Shown: positions 25,501-36,676 of the stretch, one piece after another
Layout: each line of letters starts with the position of its first letter
How positions within the stretch are numbered: the stretch's first letter is position 1
Assembly (NCBI RefSeq): GCF_945859685.1
Contig: NC_079148.1
Location: 55,314,421 to 55,378,420 of the forward strand
Origin: Eupeodes corollae
Lineage: Eukaryota > Arthropoda > Insecta > Diptera > Syrphidae
Length of the DNA: 64,000 bases
Reading direction: 5' to 3'
Made by a program: the position numbers and the translations under genes
Notes under the pieces: generated by a model
What the model was told of the DNA's origin: nothing
Database searches by the model: none
Seen by the model: only the letters and a program-made list of their open reading frames with translations

Positions 25501-28500
25501 ACAAGTCTTTGAAAAAGCATCACAGTTTGAAAATTTGCTCTTAAGTAAGCACAGTTATAAATCAATAAATAAATAACGCCATGAGTGTCCACAAAATTCG
25601 GGAGGTCTCTTATGATCTTATTGATGAACTGATAAGAAGCTCTTACTCTTCTCTGCAACTTATTTCACTCAAAAAATGTATGTATATTGTTTATACCTGC
25701 AAAACCTATTTTGGGCTATTTTCTACCTTAAATTTAAAATTTAATTTTTATTTTTATTTTATTGGGTTGACAAACTGTGTATAATGTTTATTCATAATTC
25801 ATTAAATTTTCTTATCAAAACTATTGAAACAATTTGTCACTTAATTGGTTAAATAATGAATTAAAAATATGTATCAATAATATGTTGTTTACATTTTTTT
25901 GTGTAAGTACGGTAATTTTTGAATATTCTTTCACGTTCTTCTTTAATTTTGGTGAGCACGGTGGTTTTTCATTAATATCAGAGATGCTAAAATGCTCCTT
26001 TCGTATTAACTGTGATTATGTTTCGTTTATTAGACTTAACATTTTTTAACCCTAGAAAGATAACCAAATTTCATAGCCCATAAGTGATACACCTGATTTA
26101 TACGTCAATTCAATGTAGGTTATCTTTCTATGGTTAATTTCAACGTTCATCATGGAGCTAGAGCTAATATTTATCTTCAATACAAATTTTTTTCGAAAAC
26201 TTAGTCAAGCTAAAATTTAGAAAAGCATTTAAACCAAGTGATACGCAGTTCTCGCTAAAATTTGATATATTTGTTCTATTATTCGGCTGTCAAAAGAAGA
26301 AGACTGATTAAGTTGCTCGGCGCATTTTGGAAGATTATTGAGTGAAGTAACTTAAAGTTAGAATGGTCTAGGATGAATCTCCTCAGAAAATTTGATTCAA
26401 CAGATAAAACTAATATTTGGAGTTTAAATATATGTAAATATATATACATACATTATGTGCTAATTATAAACAAATTTTTAAATAGTTCTCGTTTAAGCAA
26501 TAAAATGTTAAATGTTAAAATGTCTTGTTTAGGTGTTTCTTATTTTTAAACACTTTTTACTAATGAAAGTTTTTTAAAGTTACCTAGTGGTACACCATTA
26601 CCATTGCAGATCGAGAGGTCCGCGCTTTAAATCCAGCGGAAGTCAATTTTGAAAATTCATATTTTCCTTAGCCAATTCACCTTTCCGGCTAAGATGAAGA
26701 CCGACATGATAGCCCAATGATATGTGCCACAATTTTTTGTTTTTGTTTGGGCAATCGACCGATAACAAATTTGTCAAAATATTGTATTTTGTTTGGTGGC
26801 ATAGTCATAGTAATAATTACTTGGTTCCTGCACCACTAATTCAAGCCAGATCAGCTTTTTGATTTTTTTTTTACAAGCTCAAAATCATCGTTAATTTTCA
26901 AAAAAATGTTTCTTTAATTTTTGTTATGAAATTACAAACTTAAAAAAAAAACGTTTAAAATTATCAAATACTGAATTATAATTTAAAAGCGATTTAAAGT
27001 AGTAGTCTCAAAGCTGCCCCTCTTTAAATTTTCTGTGGCTACATTCAATTGAGTTGGAAAACAACTTTATTTTCATTCCTGAAATGGTTCCTCATGAAAA
27101 CTGAAAATTGTGTTTTGTTTCGTGGTTAAATAATTTGGATATTGAGGAGATATTTCTGATAGAATGTTTTTCGGAGCCAAAAAATACGAACAAAAAACAA
27201 ATGAGTTCTGACGAGAAAATTAATCTAGCGATGATCGTGAAACAATGTGCCTCAATTTAGTAGTTGGTGAATATTTCCCATAACATCAATGGCGTTTTCG
27301 TATACAATGTTCTTCTGTCAAAATTTAGCTCAGGTTTTAGCCAAATTTTGGAGAAAAAACAAGAACTAAATTCTAACCCTAGCTGCTAGTTTGAACGATA
27401 AAATTACAGATTAAAGAATCGACTTGGAAAAATTGGTAAATACAACAGCCCCAATATTTTTCGAAACGACAAAAAAAACGAGTTCTTCTCAAAACGTTTA
27501 CATTTAAACAAAAGTTTTATCATAGTTGTTTTATGTTTTGTATTTGTCATAAAAAATACTGTATGTAAGAACTTCCAAATCGTTGAACCATTAAAAAGAA
27601 TATGCGTACAAGTTTTTGTAGAATTTTCGTCAAAAAATGTGATCAATCCTTAGATATAGGTATTTTTTTTCGGATTTAACTTTTTAGTTTTGTTGAAAAT
27701 ACAGAAGCAGATATTGACAAATTTAACCTGGAGAAAAATTGTCGTTATACAAGGTGTCTCACAGACACCGCCAACGTAGAAAATCATAAGTTCTTTGGAT
27801 CCGCAAACGAAAAAATTATTTGATGTGTTTTTACTTGCTTTGACTTCAAAACACTGATTTTTGTATAGATAAAACAAATCCTAATGTTTATTAGTATAAA
27901 AATATTATAATTAAAAAAAATGTAATTGTTTCCTTTGGAATGTTTCGGTTTTCGAATATTGCTTTAGTGAGTCGGTGTTTATCACAACATTGAATTTTAA
28001 TTTTTTCACAACAATCTCCAATATTTAAAAAGATATTTTTACCATTATCTCGAAAAAGAAAACAAAAAAACAAACATTTACTACGCTTTAAGGAAAAAAG
28101 GAAGCACGTTGATTTTTATTACCTTTCAAGTTATAATAATTGTTGTACTCGTATACAAATCTTTTAATTTGTTAATTAATGTCTAAAAAACATGTTCTAA
28201 AGGATACATTGAAATTCATACAATACTGTTCAAATTAAAATGACCAAATATGATATAAGCCGTAGCAAGGGGACTATATTTTGCTTCTAACAACAACGAC
28301 GACAGGAGAACTTATTTAATCCACCTTTTTATTCGTATCTACAAAAACGACAGCTTTGTTCATAATAATTCTGTAAAAAAGTAGTTTTTAGATATAAGGC
28401 CAAGTATTGGTTTCGATAAAAAAAAAAGAACCGATAATTAACCGATTTGATTGAAATAAAGTACTTGATTATTTTTAGATGAACTAAATGTAATTTATTT

Positions 28501-31500
28501 ACAATTATATCAATAATTGCTTGCTATTTTCGGACCATCGATAATACTAGACTTTCTGTCCTTTAAATTAATTTTAATGAATGTTGGCAGTTATATGACT
28601 TTCAATGAAAGTTAAATTGTCCACGCCAAACACCCCCAAACCAAAACGCTCCTCCTTAAAAAAAATGTTTACAATTCAGCTCTGTATTTTGTTTTTATCA
28701 CACGTATTGACTTCCATGCTCCCAAAAATGTTATATCAACCGTTTCTCAAAACTATTTTCGTTTTTTTAAATGCGTTTTGGCAAATTCTAAGCGTTTTCT
28801 TTTTTGTCTATTCACTTCCGAAATGAATGACGTTGAAGCATTTTGTGGAGCTTGCACACCAAAAAGGTTTAATTAAAGTATTTGCCACTTTTTCGGAGCA
28901 CTTATTTTGTGATTTTTTCGCACTTCTATCAGAAAAAATACCAAGTGTTAATTTGTCGATAACACTTCCGACCATGATTAAACTTCTTTTGAGCTTTTTC
29001 TACCAATCTCATTATACGTTAAGCCATGTTAACTCTTTGTATTTTCGCTACATTTTGGTTTGCTAATTTCTGAATTAATCAATGATAAAGTCAAAGCACT
29101 TTAAAAAACTAAATTTGATCTTCTGAAATTTTACGGTTCTTTAAAAACCATAACCATACTTTAAATATTATAAACATTAAAAGATCAATAGGTATTGCTA
29201 ATACTTTTTTACCTTCATTTAAGTGTTTTTTTTGTTGTGCTTTTCTTTTCGCGTAATTAAGGTTAACAAAATTGCACTCAGAAGATGCACTTTTGTTAAG
29301 TTCTTAAAAAATGTACAAGTTTTTTGTAGAATCTTCAACAATTGTACTAAATTATGAAAAAATGCAACAACCAATACTTGTTTAATGCACTGTACATATT
29401 TAGCTAAACAGGACACTGAAGTAGCAATTATGGAACATTATTTCTTTAAGGAAAAAGTTAAATAGGATCTCTGAAAAGATAGAACGACACCCTAATCTTT
29501 GGATCAGGGCTGAACAGGTACTGCACACATTCGTATCATTATCAGAATTTATATAAAAATTATGACACACTTTTAAATAAACTTTAAAAAATGAATAAAT
29601 TTCATTTAAAACAGGAGATTAATGTTTTGTTTTATCAAAATTATATATATCTACACATGTGTATATGTAGGTAAAATAACGTATATCCTCCATTCACAAA
29701 ACAAAATTAACTCTCGTTCATATTTCATTTTAAAATTGGGTTTGGAAATTTCAGAAGAATTAAATTTAACTTGTGAGTTAGTGACCCATAAATTCGTAAC
29801 GATCGTAAGTTGTATCCTCGTTATTTTGTGGCTGCAAGCCAGTTTTGAGATTATAATTATTTTAATATAAATTTCTGTTTTTAAATATTCTTAATATTTT
29901 TTTATATAATTTAAATGCTTGTTTTCTTAAATGGTAATTAGCATTAACAAATAAAAAAGATCAAAATAAATTATAAGGTTGATAGGTGGGTATACTTTCT
30001 TCCTTTTTTTCCATACTAACAATATTTTGTTAAGTCTATTTATTAAGCTGTGTTTTGCATGTGCTGTTTTAGCTTTATGTTAACAATTTAATTATATGCA
30101 AATTTATACATTTATAAAGTTTTTAATGTTTAATTCTTTTTGTATTTACAGACACCGACAATGACAAATTGTCCGGTCTTCCACATTCGACAACTGGTTC
30201 ACTAAGCTCAATCATCACGACGTCAATAGCATCATCAGAACCTGATCCAGGATCGGATAGGGGCGGTGCAGGTGGTGGTAATGATGGCGGTGGAAGTAGT
30301 GCCGGAAATCCGGGTAGTGCTGATGAAAAACAAGCATTGAATCGTCCTGGGGTGAAGCAAGAAAAATGGATGACAATATTGGTGCAAGTATCAATACCAT
30401 TCTTTTTGGCTGGTATTGGTACAATTGGTGCTGGGATTATTTTGGGAAGAGTCGAGGTAAGTTTATTTCACCAATTCTATGTTCATAAAATATTAAAATG
30501 GTAACTTTTGCAATAATTTCTTTGTAAATCTAAAAATGTTTAATATTTGTTTGTGTGTTATTTTTTACAGAAATGGAAAGTATTCAAGTCGATTTCTCAG
30601 CTTTTTATTCTGGTTCCTGCGCTTCTTGGCTTAAAAGGAAATCTAGATATGTGCCTAGCATCTCGACTTTCAACCCAATCCAATCTCGGCAACATGGCAA
30701 TACGCAAGGAAATTGTAAAAATGGTTGTCGGCAATATAGCTTTAGTTCAGGTCCAGGCGACAGTTGCGTCCTTTCTAGTTTCATTGTTTGCCATCTCAGT
30801 TGGTGCTGCCATGGATGGAAAGTTCGACTTTACTCATACCATGTTGTTAATTGCCGCAAGTATGTTTACTGCTACCTCGTCCTGCTTTGTTCTAGGTAAG
30901 CTTTAGCATTTTATCAATTAATTAGTTTCAATTTTATAAAATTATTTTTTTTTGTTATTAGATTTTGTGTTAGTGGCTGTGGTATTATTATCTAAGAGAT
31001 TTCGATTAAATCCGGACAATTTGGCAACTCCTTTGGCGGCGTCAATTGGTGATGTAGTTTCAATTAGTGTACTTTCGTTTATTGCATCTCTACTTTATGA
31101 ACACTTGGGTATGTTTTATTTATTAAACTTTTTACCTGATTATACCTTATGTTTAACATCTTGAAATTTAATTTATTACAGAAACCCACCTATGGATTAC
31201 CTTCGCAGTTATTGCAGTCTATCTTTGTCTTCTACCGATTTGGGTAGTTATTGTATACAAAAATAAATATACTCGTCCTATCTTAACAAATGGCTGGATT
31301 CCTGTACTCTCAGCGTTGTGTATTAGTGGGTAAGTAAAATTCGTTTCTCCTGATTTCCAACATCATTAAAACCTCTTAACTCATGAGCTTCCAAAGGTCC
31401 TTAAGGGTATGCCTTTATATAGACCAATTACTAGTTAATTTATTTTTGTATATGACAAAATATTAAAGAAAAATAACTATTCAAAAACGGTCTACACTTC

Positions 31501-34404
31501 AAAATCCTTTCAAAAATAAAATTTCTTTGTAAAAAGGCTAATTAAATGCATCAACTATTTTCTTTTGCTAGTTAAAAAAGAAGCCGGACAATTATTGTTG
31601 GCCAAAGTAAAATTTACGAAACTATAATAACGGCAAAACAAATAGAAAGCTAGTTCTTTGTCGGTGATCCTTTACTATGTTTTACAGCATCCAATTTTGT
31701 TCACATGGATTTAATCAGCTTTTCTCAAAAAGAAGTAGGAATTTTCTCCATTTCGGTTTTTAATGCAATTTCTAAGTCTTTCTTATTATTTTGAGCTGAT
31801 TCTCTAAATAGCTCTATAAAAGCTCCGTAACATTGAAATCCGATGATTGTGGGGGTGGTTCAATCACTTTCTCAAAATTGTACAAGAGCCATAACCGAGT
31901 ATTTATAGCGTTGCGTTGTCTTGACAGAAGTAATATTCTCCACTGATTTTCGTGCGTTTTGTTGTAAATTGTCATTCGAAATTATTCAAAAATACTTCTA
32001 TTGATGCATAATTTCATCCACAACAACAAAATTGTCTGTACCAACCTCCGACATACATTCCCATACCATGAGGGAGCCACCTCCATGTTTTATTATAGGC
32101 CGCAGTTTTTCTCTTTTAGCTCTTTATTCGGCTTTCCCCACAAATATTTTTGTCCTTGTGATCGAAACAAATTAAACTTACTCTAGTCAGAGAGCAAAAC
32201 ATGATTCCGTAATGACAAATCCTTTTTTGGAAGAGCATTGCAAAATCCTTTTTCTTGACTTGTTTTTTTTTTGTTAGTAAATGGCTTTTTTCTTGCTACT
32301 CTTCCACTAAAATTTCTTATGGTTTCAAGGTTAGCAAATTTTTGCAAATATATCTTTAACTAAGCCTTCAGCTTTGGTACACTTATTTGGAGATTTTATT
32401 AAACTTGTTTTACTATCCAACGTTAATCGCCTGCATTAAACTTCTTAGTTCTTCCGGATATTTATACAATTTCAACGAATCTTGGTGTTTTAAATCTGTA
32501 GACTTGCTTTTTTAACAATTTCTGCAATAGCACGTACAGATTTACCTTCTTCAAAATGTTTTATCACTATTTTACGTACTTCTATCGTTGTTTTTCTTTC
32601 ACTTTGACCGTACTTATGACAACCCATAAAATTCAAATCTAATAAATATCTAACAAATGTAAAGGAATTTTAAAAACTTTTAAGTGTTATCTTTGTTCCA
32701 CAAAAATCATGGTGTCCGATTGACTCCTTATGAAATAATGGATCCACTTCCCTTTCATTGTTTTTTCCACTTGTCATTTAAAAAGCTAAAAAATCCTTAG
32801 TATTTATTAGTCTTCAAATGTCCCACATAAACCTAAAGCGCGTAAGAAATTATGCTAAAGAAGGTTTTTAACACAGAACGGTGTTAAAATATTTTTTTGT
32901 TCTCATAATATTTTGTTTAATTTGAGCATCTAGTTTAAATCGAAATTTGAAGTTCGAGAATCAGCTCCAAAAATAACTCTAAAACCATAAAAACCATTCT
33001 TCAAAGCCATGAAAGCATAACATTCAAAGTGTTTTAAAACTTCAAATACTCAATCTTAAGTCATGTCAATTGAGAATTCTTTGTTAAGAACTATGTTACT
33101 TTAAAACACTGCATTATGCTTGTTTTCTAAATTTTAAAGAGGTATATTTCAAAAATCATGACATGAAAGAGAATTTCTAAGATGAGATTTCAATTTAGGA
33201 CAACAGGACAGAGAAAAAAATAAAAACTATTTAGATAGTGTTATTAAGACGATCCTAATGAACGCCAACACAATCATAGCCCTAGGCTTCAGCAACCAGA
33301 ATAGATATTTCAATAAGTTTATAATTGAAAAAAAAAAGTCACAAACTCATAACACATGGCAGTATATTTTACATGACGTAGTGAAACAATTCTAGATTAA
33401 ATTTGCTCCTTGTCATGTATACCTCTTCAACTTATCATATAATTTAAGTAAGCTGTAAAATAGTTATTCTTTATTAATAAAAACTTACAATAGGTATTAA
33501 GTTCGTATCAAAAAGAGGAAGCACTGCGCTGCTTTAACATTTTTGATAAGCTCATAAGTGGGTAATTTTATCAATGATAACGATGCAATCATTGTTTTTA
33601 TTTGCATACAAATCATTTTTCAAAAATACATTCAAAAAACGTTATTGCACTAATATCCGGTTGTAAAAGCCATTTTAAATATATATCTAATTAAATGTCC
33701 TTATTAATTTCAGATTTGGTGGATTGGTACTTGATGCTTCTGTAGATGTCTTTTACGGTTTTGTTGTATTTCAACCAATCATAAATGGCATCGGTGGTAA
33801 TTTAGTTTCAGTACAAGCAAGTAAAATATCTACAATGCTTCATCAAAGTTCAATTCTCGGTATTATCCCACCACATTCCAAAATATTTGAGTGGCCATGG
33901 AGAGCAATTTTAAAAGGAGGTAAGTTAAAAATTCAAATTCATAATTTAAAAACTTATTTATAATAATTTAAACATTTCACAGTGCCCTATGCCCAATCTG
34001 CAAGAATTCTTCTTATGTTGTCAATTCCCGGTCAGATAATTTTCATTTTTGCAGCCGATTATATTCATATGTCAGAATCAACGATTTCAATAACATTCGT
34101 TCTCGCCTATCTAGGTGCAAGTTTAGTTCAGGTAATATTTACAAACTTTATCATATTCCTTTCATTTCTAAAACATTGTTTTGTATCTTATTGTTTTTAG
34201 GTGTCGTTACTCTTGTATTTAGCTCACATTATAATTCATGCTATGTGGAAGTGGAAGATCGATCCCGACAACTCTGCCATCCCATACTTAACCGCTTTGG
34301 GTGATCTCTTCGGATCGAGCTTTTTAGCGCTGGCGTTCCTATTCCTCGTGTCCATTGGCAAGCAATACGGTGGCGGCACGGAAGTTCTTGATGTACCTAC
34401 CTAA
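19388..34404 (+). CDS. SLC41A1: SLC41-family magnesium transporter (8 coding exons)
   Basis: A eukaryotic MgtE-like membrane protein that moves Mg2+ across the plasma membrane. Coding exons: 19388-19592, 30152-30456, 30571-30895, 30962-31108, 31182-31329, 33714-33919, 33983-34131, 34201-34404. All introns are GT-AG and all phases join, giving 1689 nt (562 residues plus stop), a usual SLC41 length. The N-terminus is cytosolic, Asn-rich then Gly/Ser-rich (about residues 100-122). The first membrane segment is about 145-168. The first MgtE repeat has GLKGNLDMCLASRLSTQ (about 190-206); the second has QPIINGIGGNLVSVQASKIS (about 397-416). DPDN followed by a Gly-Asp motif occurs in both halves (DPDNSAIPYLTALGDLFGSS near the end). 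The start ATG follows in-frame stops. It is convergent with Trxr-1. The symbol denotes the vertebrate family, not proven one-to-one orthology. Confidence 0.93.
20410..20571 (+). other. Coding-like island in SLC41 intron 1 (unidentified)
   Basis: An open stretch of 54 codons without a start Met, bounded by TAA before (20407) and after (20569). Its composition is far less AT-rich than the surrounding intron and reads DDLALLDLAQHALLLAPSVA followed by RGRDPELNSGIPGLDSARNN. No splice acceptor lies at its left edge. It could be a processed-pseudogene fragment or an exon of an unrecognised gene. I do not recognise the protein. Confidence 0.3.
20884..21075 (-). repeat. tRNA-derived SINE, diverged (copy 2 of 3)
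   Basis: On the minus strand this aligns with the SINE at 393-712. It contains a degraded B-box region (GGGATTAGTCCCCG), the body start CGGGTGCTGCC, TTCAAGAGTAACTC, ATGAAGAAGTGCT, TTAGCC, and the end block GGAATGGGTGAGA...TTAGGCTCTAG...CGCCA. The order of blocks is the same as in copy 1. It lies in SLC41 intron 1. Confidence 0.6.
21280..23010 (+). mobile_element. Jockey-clade non-LTR retrotransposon, internally deleted
   Basis: The + strand starts with an endonuclease (APE-type) domain: IRGLRNN, ALSETQ, the segment 21536-21802 with LIHACLLYRTPN and EIVIADDFNVHN (the usual GDFN block, here DDFN). After SANTLDFTL near 21945 it jumps straight into the reverse transcriptase at IALDISKAFDRVWHQALLSK, so the fingers region is missing. 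Then follow PGVLQGSVLFPTLFLIFIND, NCFADDSTLSFS, KKFFTPSDLAVIYKAFIRPK and MIGDRTIIETFTSLEHRR. Several stops and a truncated 3' end make it inactive. Same family as the copies at 2.0, 12.7 and 41.6-42.5 kb. Confidence 0.8.
23124..23619. mobile_element. MITE-like element with terminal inverted repeats
   Basis: The left end GGGTAGAATCGGCTAAGG and the reverse complement of the right end GGGGTGGAATCGGCTAATG match over about 17 of 20 bases. The interior carries repeated GATAGTC/GACTATC motifs near both ends, which extend the inverted repeat. About 496 bp with no coding capacity. No clear target duplication was found. It directly follows the Jockey relic. Confidence 0.55.
24234..24416 (+). other. Short open frame of uncertain status in SLC41 intron 1
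   Basis: A 60-codon frame beginning MQPASAQRYGSSGKSKTLKF, GC-richer at its start than the surrounding intron. It has no donor in the phase needed to join SLC41 exon 2, so I do not accept it as an alternative first exon. The 300-2000 bases on either side (23620-24233, 24417-26045) hold only AT-rich intron. Confidence 0.15.
26050..26133. mobile_element. piggyBac-type MITE (84 bp) between TTAA sites
   Basis: TTAA at 26046-26049 and 26134-26137 flank an 84-bp insert. Its ends are CCCTAGAAAGATAACC and, in reverse complement, CCATAGAAAGATAACC (15 of 16 identical). The CCCTAGAAAGATA terminus and TTAA target are hallmarks of piggyBac elements. It has no coding capacity and must have moved in trans. 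Confidence 0.85.
26585..26725 (+). repeat. Possible second type of tRNA-derived SINE
   Basis: CTAGTGGTACACCATTACC followed by CGAGAGGTC and TTTAAATCCAGCGG looks like a worn tRNA head with A-box- and B-box-like blocks, then an unrelated body (CCGGCTAAGATGAAGACCGA). No second copy occurs in the window, so this is weak. Confidence 0.25.
26726..30151 (+). other. Rest of SLC41 intron 1
   Basis: AT-rich intron. The chance frames at 27404-29066 and 29622-29870 are Phe/Lys/Ile-rich and match no family. I see no RNA gene or transposon protein here. Confidence 0.5.
30152..30456 (+). CDS. SLC41A1: SLC41 coding exon 2
   Basis: Acceptor TATTTACAG. Encodes the Ser/Gly-rich linker (GGAGGGNDGGGSSAG) and the first hydrophobic helix (WMTILVQVSIPFFLAGIGT). 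Donor GAG|GTAAGT. It lies 10.6 kb from exon 1. Confidence 0.93.
30571..30895 (+). CDS. SLC41A1: SLC41 coding exon 3
   Basis: Acceptor TTTTTACAG. Carries the first MgtE signature, PALLGLKGNLDMCLASRLST, and two further membrane helices. Donor CTAG|GTAAGC. Confidence 0.95.
30962..31108 (+). CDS. SLC41A1: SLC41 coding exon 4
   Basis: Acceptor TTATTAG. Encodes a helix, then NPDNLATPLAASIGDVVSIS, the DPDN/GD-type motif that ends the first repeat. Donor TTGG|GTATGT. Confidence 0.93.
31182..31329 (+). CDS. SLC41A1: SLC41 coding exon 5
   Basis: Acceptor ATTACAG. Encodes THLWITFAVIAVYLCLLPIW, a membrane helix, then the loop NKYTRPILTNGWIPVL. Donor GTGG|GTAAGT. The following 2.4-kb intron holds a Tc1 relic. 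Confidence 0.92.
31570..32725 (-). pseudogene. Tc1-like transposon relic in SLC41 intron 5
   Basis: The minus strand starts near 32627 with MGCHKYGQSERK, then a helix-turn-helix block IVIKHFEEGKSVRAIAEIV. After many lesions it reads KHGGGSLMVWECMSEVGTDN near 32060, the conserved block between the first two catalytic Asp residues. Weakly matching ends (GGACAATTATTGTTGG at the left; GGACACCATGATTTTTGTGG from the right in reverse complement) look like worn inverted repeats. Stops in all parts make it dead. Confidence 0.7.
33714..33919 (+). CDS. SLC41A1: SLC41 coding exon 6
   Basis: Acceptor AATTTCAG. Carries the second MgtE signature (INGIGGNLVSVQASKIST) and WPWRAIL. Donor GGAG|GTAAGT. Confidence 0.95.
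33983..34131 (+). CDS. SLC41A1: SLC41 coding exon 7
   Basis: Acceptor TTTCACAG. Encodes two helices (LLMLSIPGQIIFIFAADYI and ITFVLAYLGASLVQ). Donor CAG|GTAATA. Confidence 0.93.
34201..34404 (+). CDS. SLC41A1: SLC41 coding exon 8 with stop codon
   Basis: Acceptor TGTTTTTAG. Encodes a helix, then DPDNSAIPYLTALGDLFGSS and the final helix; the protein ends EVLDVPT followed by TAA at 34402-34404. Confidence 0.95.
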   Translation: MSLLLYLAHIIIHAMWKWKIDPDNSAIPYLTALGDLFGSSFLALAFLFLVSIGKQYGGGTEVLDVPT

Positions 34405-35760
34405 ATAACTAACTAAAAACAAAAAAAGAACACTTAGGAGACCATTCTCCTTTCTTTCGGCATCTACTCCTCATGATAAATGTACCTAATAAGAACACAA
34501 AAGCAACCTTACAGTAACCAAATAAAACAAAACAAAACAAAAAACAAACTAAACAAAACAAAACAAAGAAAAGGAAAGTAAGTAAAATTATAGTTTATAA
34601 TAAAAAATTTACAAAGTTGTTTAGAAAGATTCTTTAACACCAAAACGAAAAAAATTATAGAGTATTCTAAGTTTTAAGAGATTCGTAGTTAACAAGGACT
34701 TATTATAAATAAAAATAAAAACAAATTAACTCTCTACATATATTAAAAAAAAATAATAATAATAATTAAAACAAAAACTGAGAGCAAAAAACTAATAACA
34801 AAATCAAAAACATTAATTTTTCGACAGTATTTTTGAAAACAATAATATTAAAACAAAATTAATTAAGGCAAAAGCAATGAAGAATGTTTGAAATTCTCAC
34901 TGATTACAGGAAACCAAAAATATTATTATTTTATTGTTTGTTGGTATTTTGGTTCACTTTCTGTTTTGTATTTTTTCCATTTAAACATTAAGCCAATGAA
35001 TTTATTTATTTTTAAGCAACCTGAGGCAATAAATTCGTTCTAGTGTCATTATTATTTTTTTTTCGTTGTTTTAAATTTAGTCTAACAATCAGAGTTAATA
35101 TTTGCAATTCCAATTCCGATTAACAATTAACACAAAAACAAACAACAACAAAAAATAAAAAACAAAAACTACAAATAAAATTGCAAATAGTATTATAATA
35201 TTAAATTATTATTATTGATTGGGTTTGATTTTTACAAGCCGAGTATATTAATGTAAACAATTTAGAATTTAATTTGATTTATTTAGCTTTAATTACTTTT
35301 ATAATTTATAAAATATGTATTCAATGTAAATTTTGTTTAGACCTAAGGAGATGTCAACTGAAAACAAATTAAAGTAGAAACAACAAAAATTTATTGTAAA
35401 TAGATTCCATACAAAAAAAATAAATACTCCCATATTTTTCACAAATTACCTTCCCCTATACTTCCTTACCATTCACCAAAAGAAATAAATATCTTTTAGT
35501 AACCAGACAGCTCCAACTTGTGTTGTGTTTGTGTAATAACTATTTTTTGTATTTGATTTATTTACAAAATAAAAAATAGTTCAATTAAGTCGATAACGAT
35601 TTAAGAACAAATTATAAAAGAAGAAGAATAAGAAAAAAAGGAAAAATTGAAGACATTAAAGTGTTTAAATTAAAATAAATAATAATTAAGATATAAAATG
35701 AAGGACTTGTGATCGATATTAATTACTATGTTATTGTTAATAAAACAGAAAAAAATAATT
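34405..35760 (+). other. Probable SLC41 3' UTR
   Basis: After the stop comes an A-rich stretch of about 1.35 kb with several AATAAA hexamers, for example near 35420, 35567 and 35739. I cannot say which is used. No other feature is visible. Confidence 0.45.
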
Positions 35761-35949
35761 TATAGAAAGAGATTGAAGTGTTTTTTTTTTTTACTTTTTA
35801 ACTTTTAAGAAAATATTCAAAGGGTCAGTTTTATTAAAATAGTTATAGTGATCAATTCGAAATAAAAACACATAGAATATTGTGCTAAAACTTAAAATGC
35901 GAATATCTCACTTAAAACGCGTCCTAGAAGGTAAAAAGTCGGCTCCCAA

Positions 35950-36190
35950 AGGTCCATTTCTATTATTTCACGATATAGACCACCAAGAGGGCTGAAACTT
36001 CAGGATTGCGATTTAGGAATATTTCCCTTTCCATAGCTGTGCCTATCTTGAATAGAACCAATTTTACAACAAGTTATGGGCAAAAAGCGATGTTTAAACT
36101 TAAAATGCTCTCGCTTAGAACGCATCATAGATGGATCAAAATTTCAGCCCTCTAGGCGGTCTTAATCGAGAAATAATGGAGTTCAAAAAT
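35950..36190. repeat. Imperfect inverted repeat, unclassified
   Basis: The block ending AGAGGGCTGAAACTT (about 35962-36002) recurs inverted as AATTTCAGCCCTCT (about 36149-36182), and the match spans some 40 bp including ATTATTTC/GAAATAAT. In addition CTTAAAATGC and ACGC blocks recur in direct orientation (35890s and 36100s). It looks like part of a repeat element; no ends were resolved. Confidence 0.45.
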
Positions 36191-36239
36191 TGCTCTCTAG
36201 GTGCCCATTGTATTTGTATGTACATTTCAACCGCATAGC

Positions 36240-36589
36240 TCCCGCAGCCGTTGACGGTGGAGGTGTCATTATCTCTACCAAAGGTCAAATGCATTCAATC
36301 CAACAACAGCACCAAGTCAAGGATGCAGGTGGAAGGTTTGCCGTTCAATAGTCGACCGCTTACGCTCTCCTTTCAGCAGCTCAGTGTTGGTGTTAGAACG
36401 ATTTAAAAGCAGTAACAGAAACTGCCAACTCGACCTATTCATCAAGCTACCAAGAAATATAAAGCAAGCTGCTCAAATTAACGACGCAACAGGGCACGGA
36501 GATCAGTTGTGCAAGTACGAATCGAGGCATTCATATCGTGGTCAACTCGCTTAGTCTTAATCTTCTAGATCTATAGTAAATCCAAGCTT
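36240..36589. other. GC-richer island, unidentified
   Basis: About 350 bp with balanced base composition (GCAGCCGTTGACGGTGGAGG and following) amid AT-rich DNA. It suggests worn coding sequence of a transposable element, but no frame is open for long and I recognise no motif. Confidence 0.3.
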
Positions 36590-36676
36590 CCCTGTCGTCC
36601 TTCAATGGCAACAAGATAGTGAGACATTTGTTGCTAAAATGTCTCACTATCTTGTTGTCATTGAAGGACGACAGGG
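36590..36676. repeat. Near-perfect 40-bp hairpin with 7-nt loop
   Basis: 36590-36629 pairs with 36637-36676 over 40 positions with a single mismatch (G at 36606 region against T), leaving the loop GTTGCTA. It abuts the GC-richer island. The pairing is tighter than in typical animal microRNA precursors, so a palindromic insertion or template-switch event is more likely. Confidence 0.8.

Noticed and set aside
28605..29066. Two adjacent + strand frames in SLC41 intron 1
   Set aside because: Phe/Leu/Lys-rich, no motif, no splice logic; typical of T-rich intron DNA.
30215..30424. Minus-strand His/Tyr-rich frame
   Set aside because: It is the antisense shadow of SLC41 exon 2.
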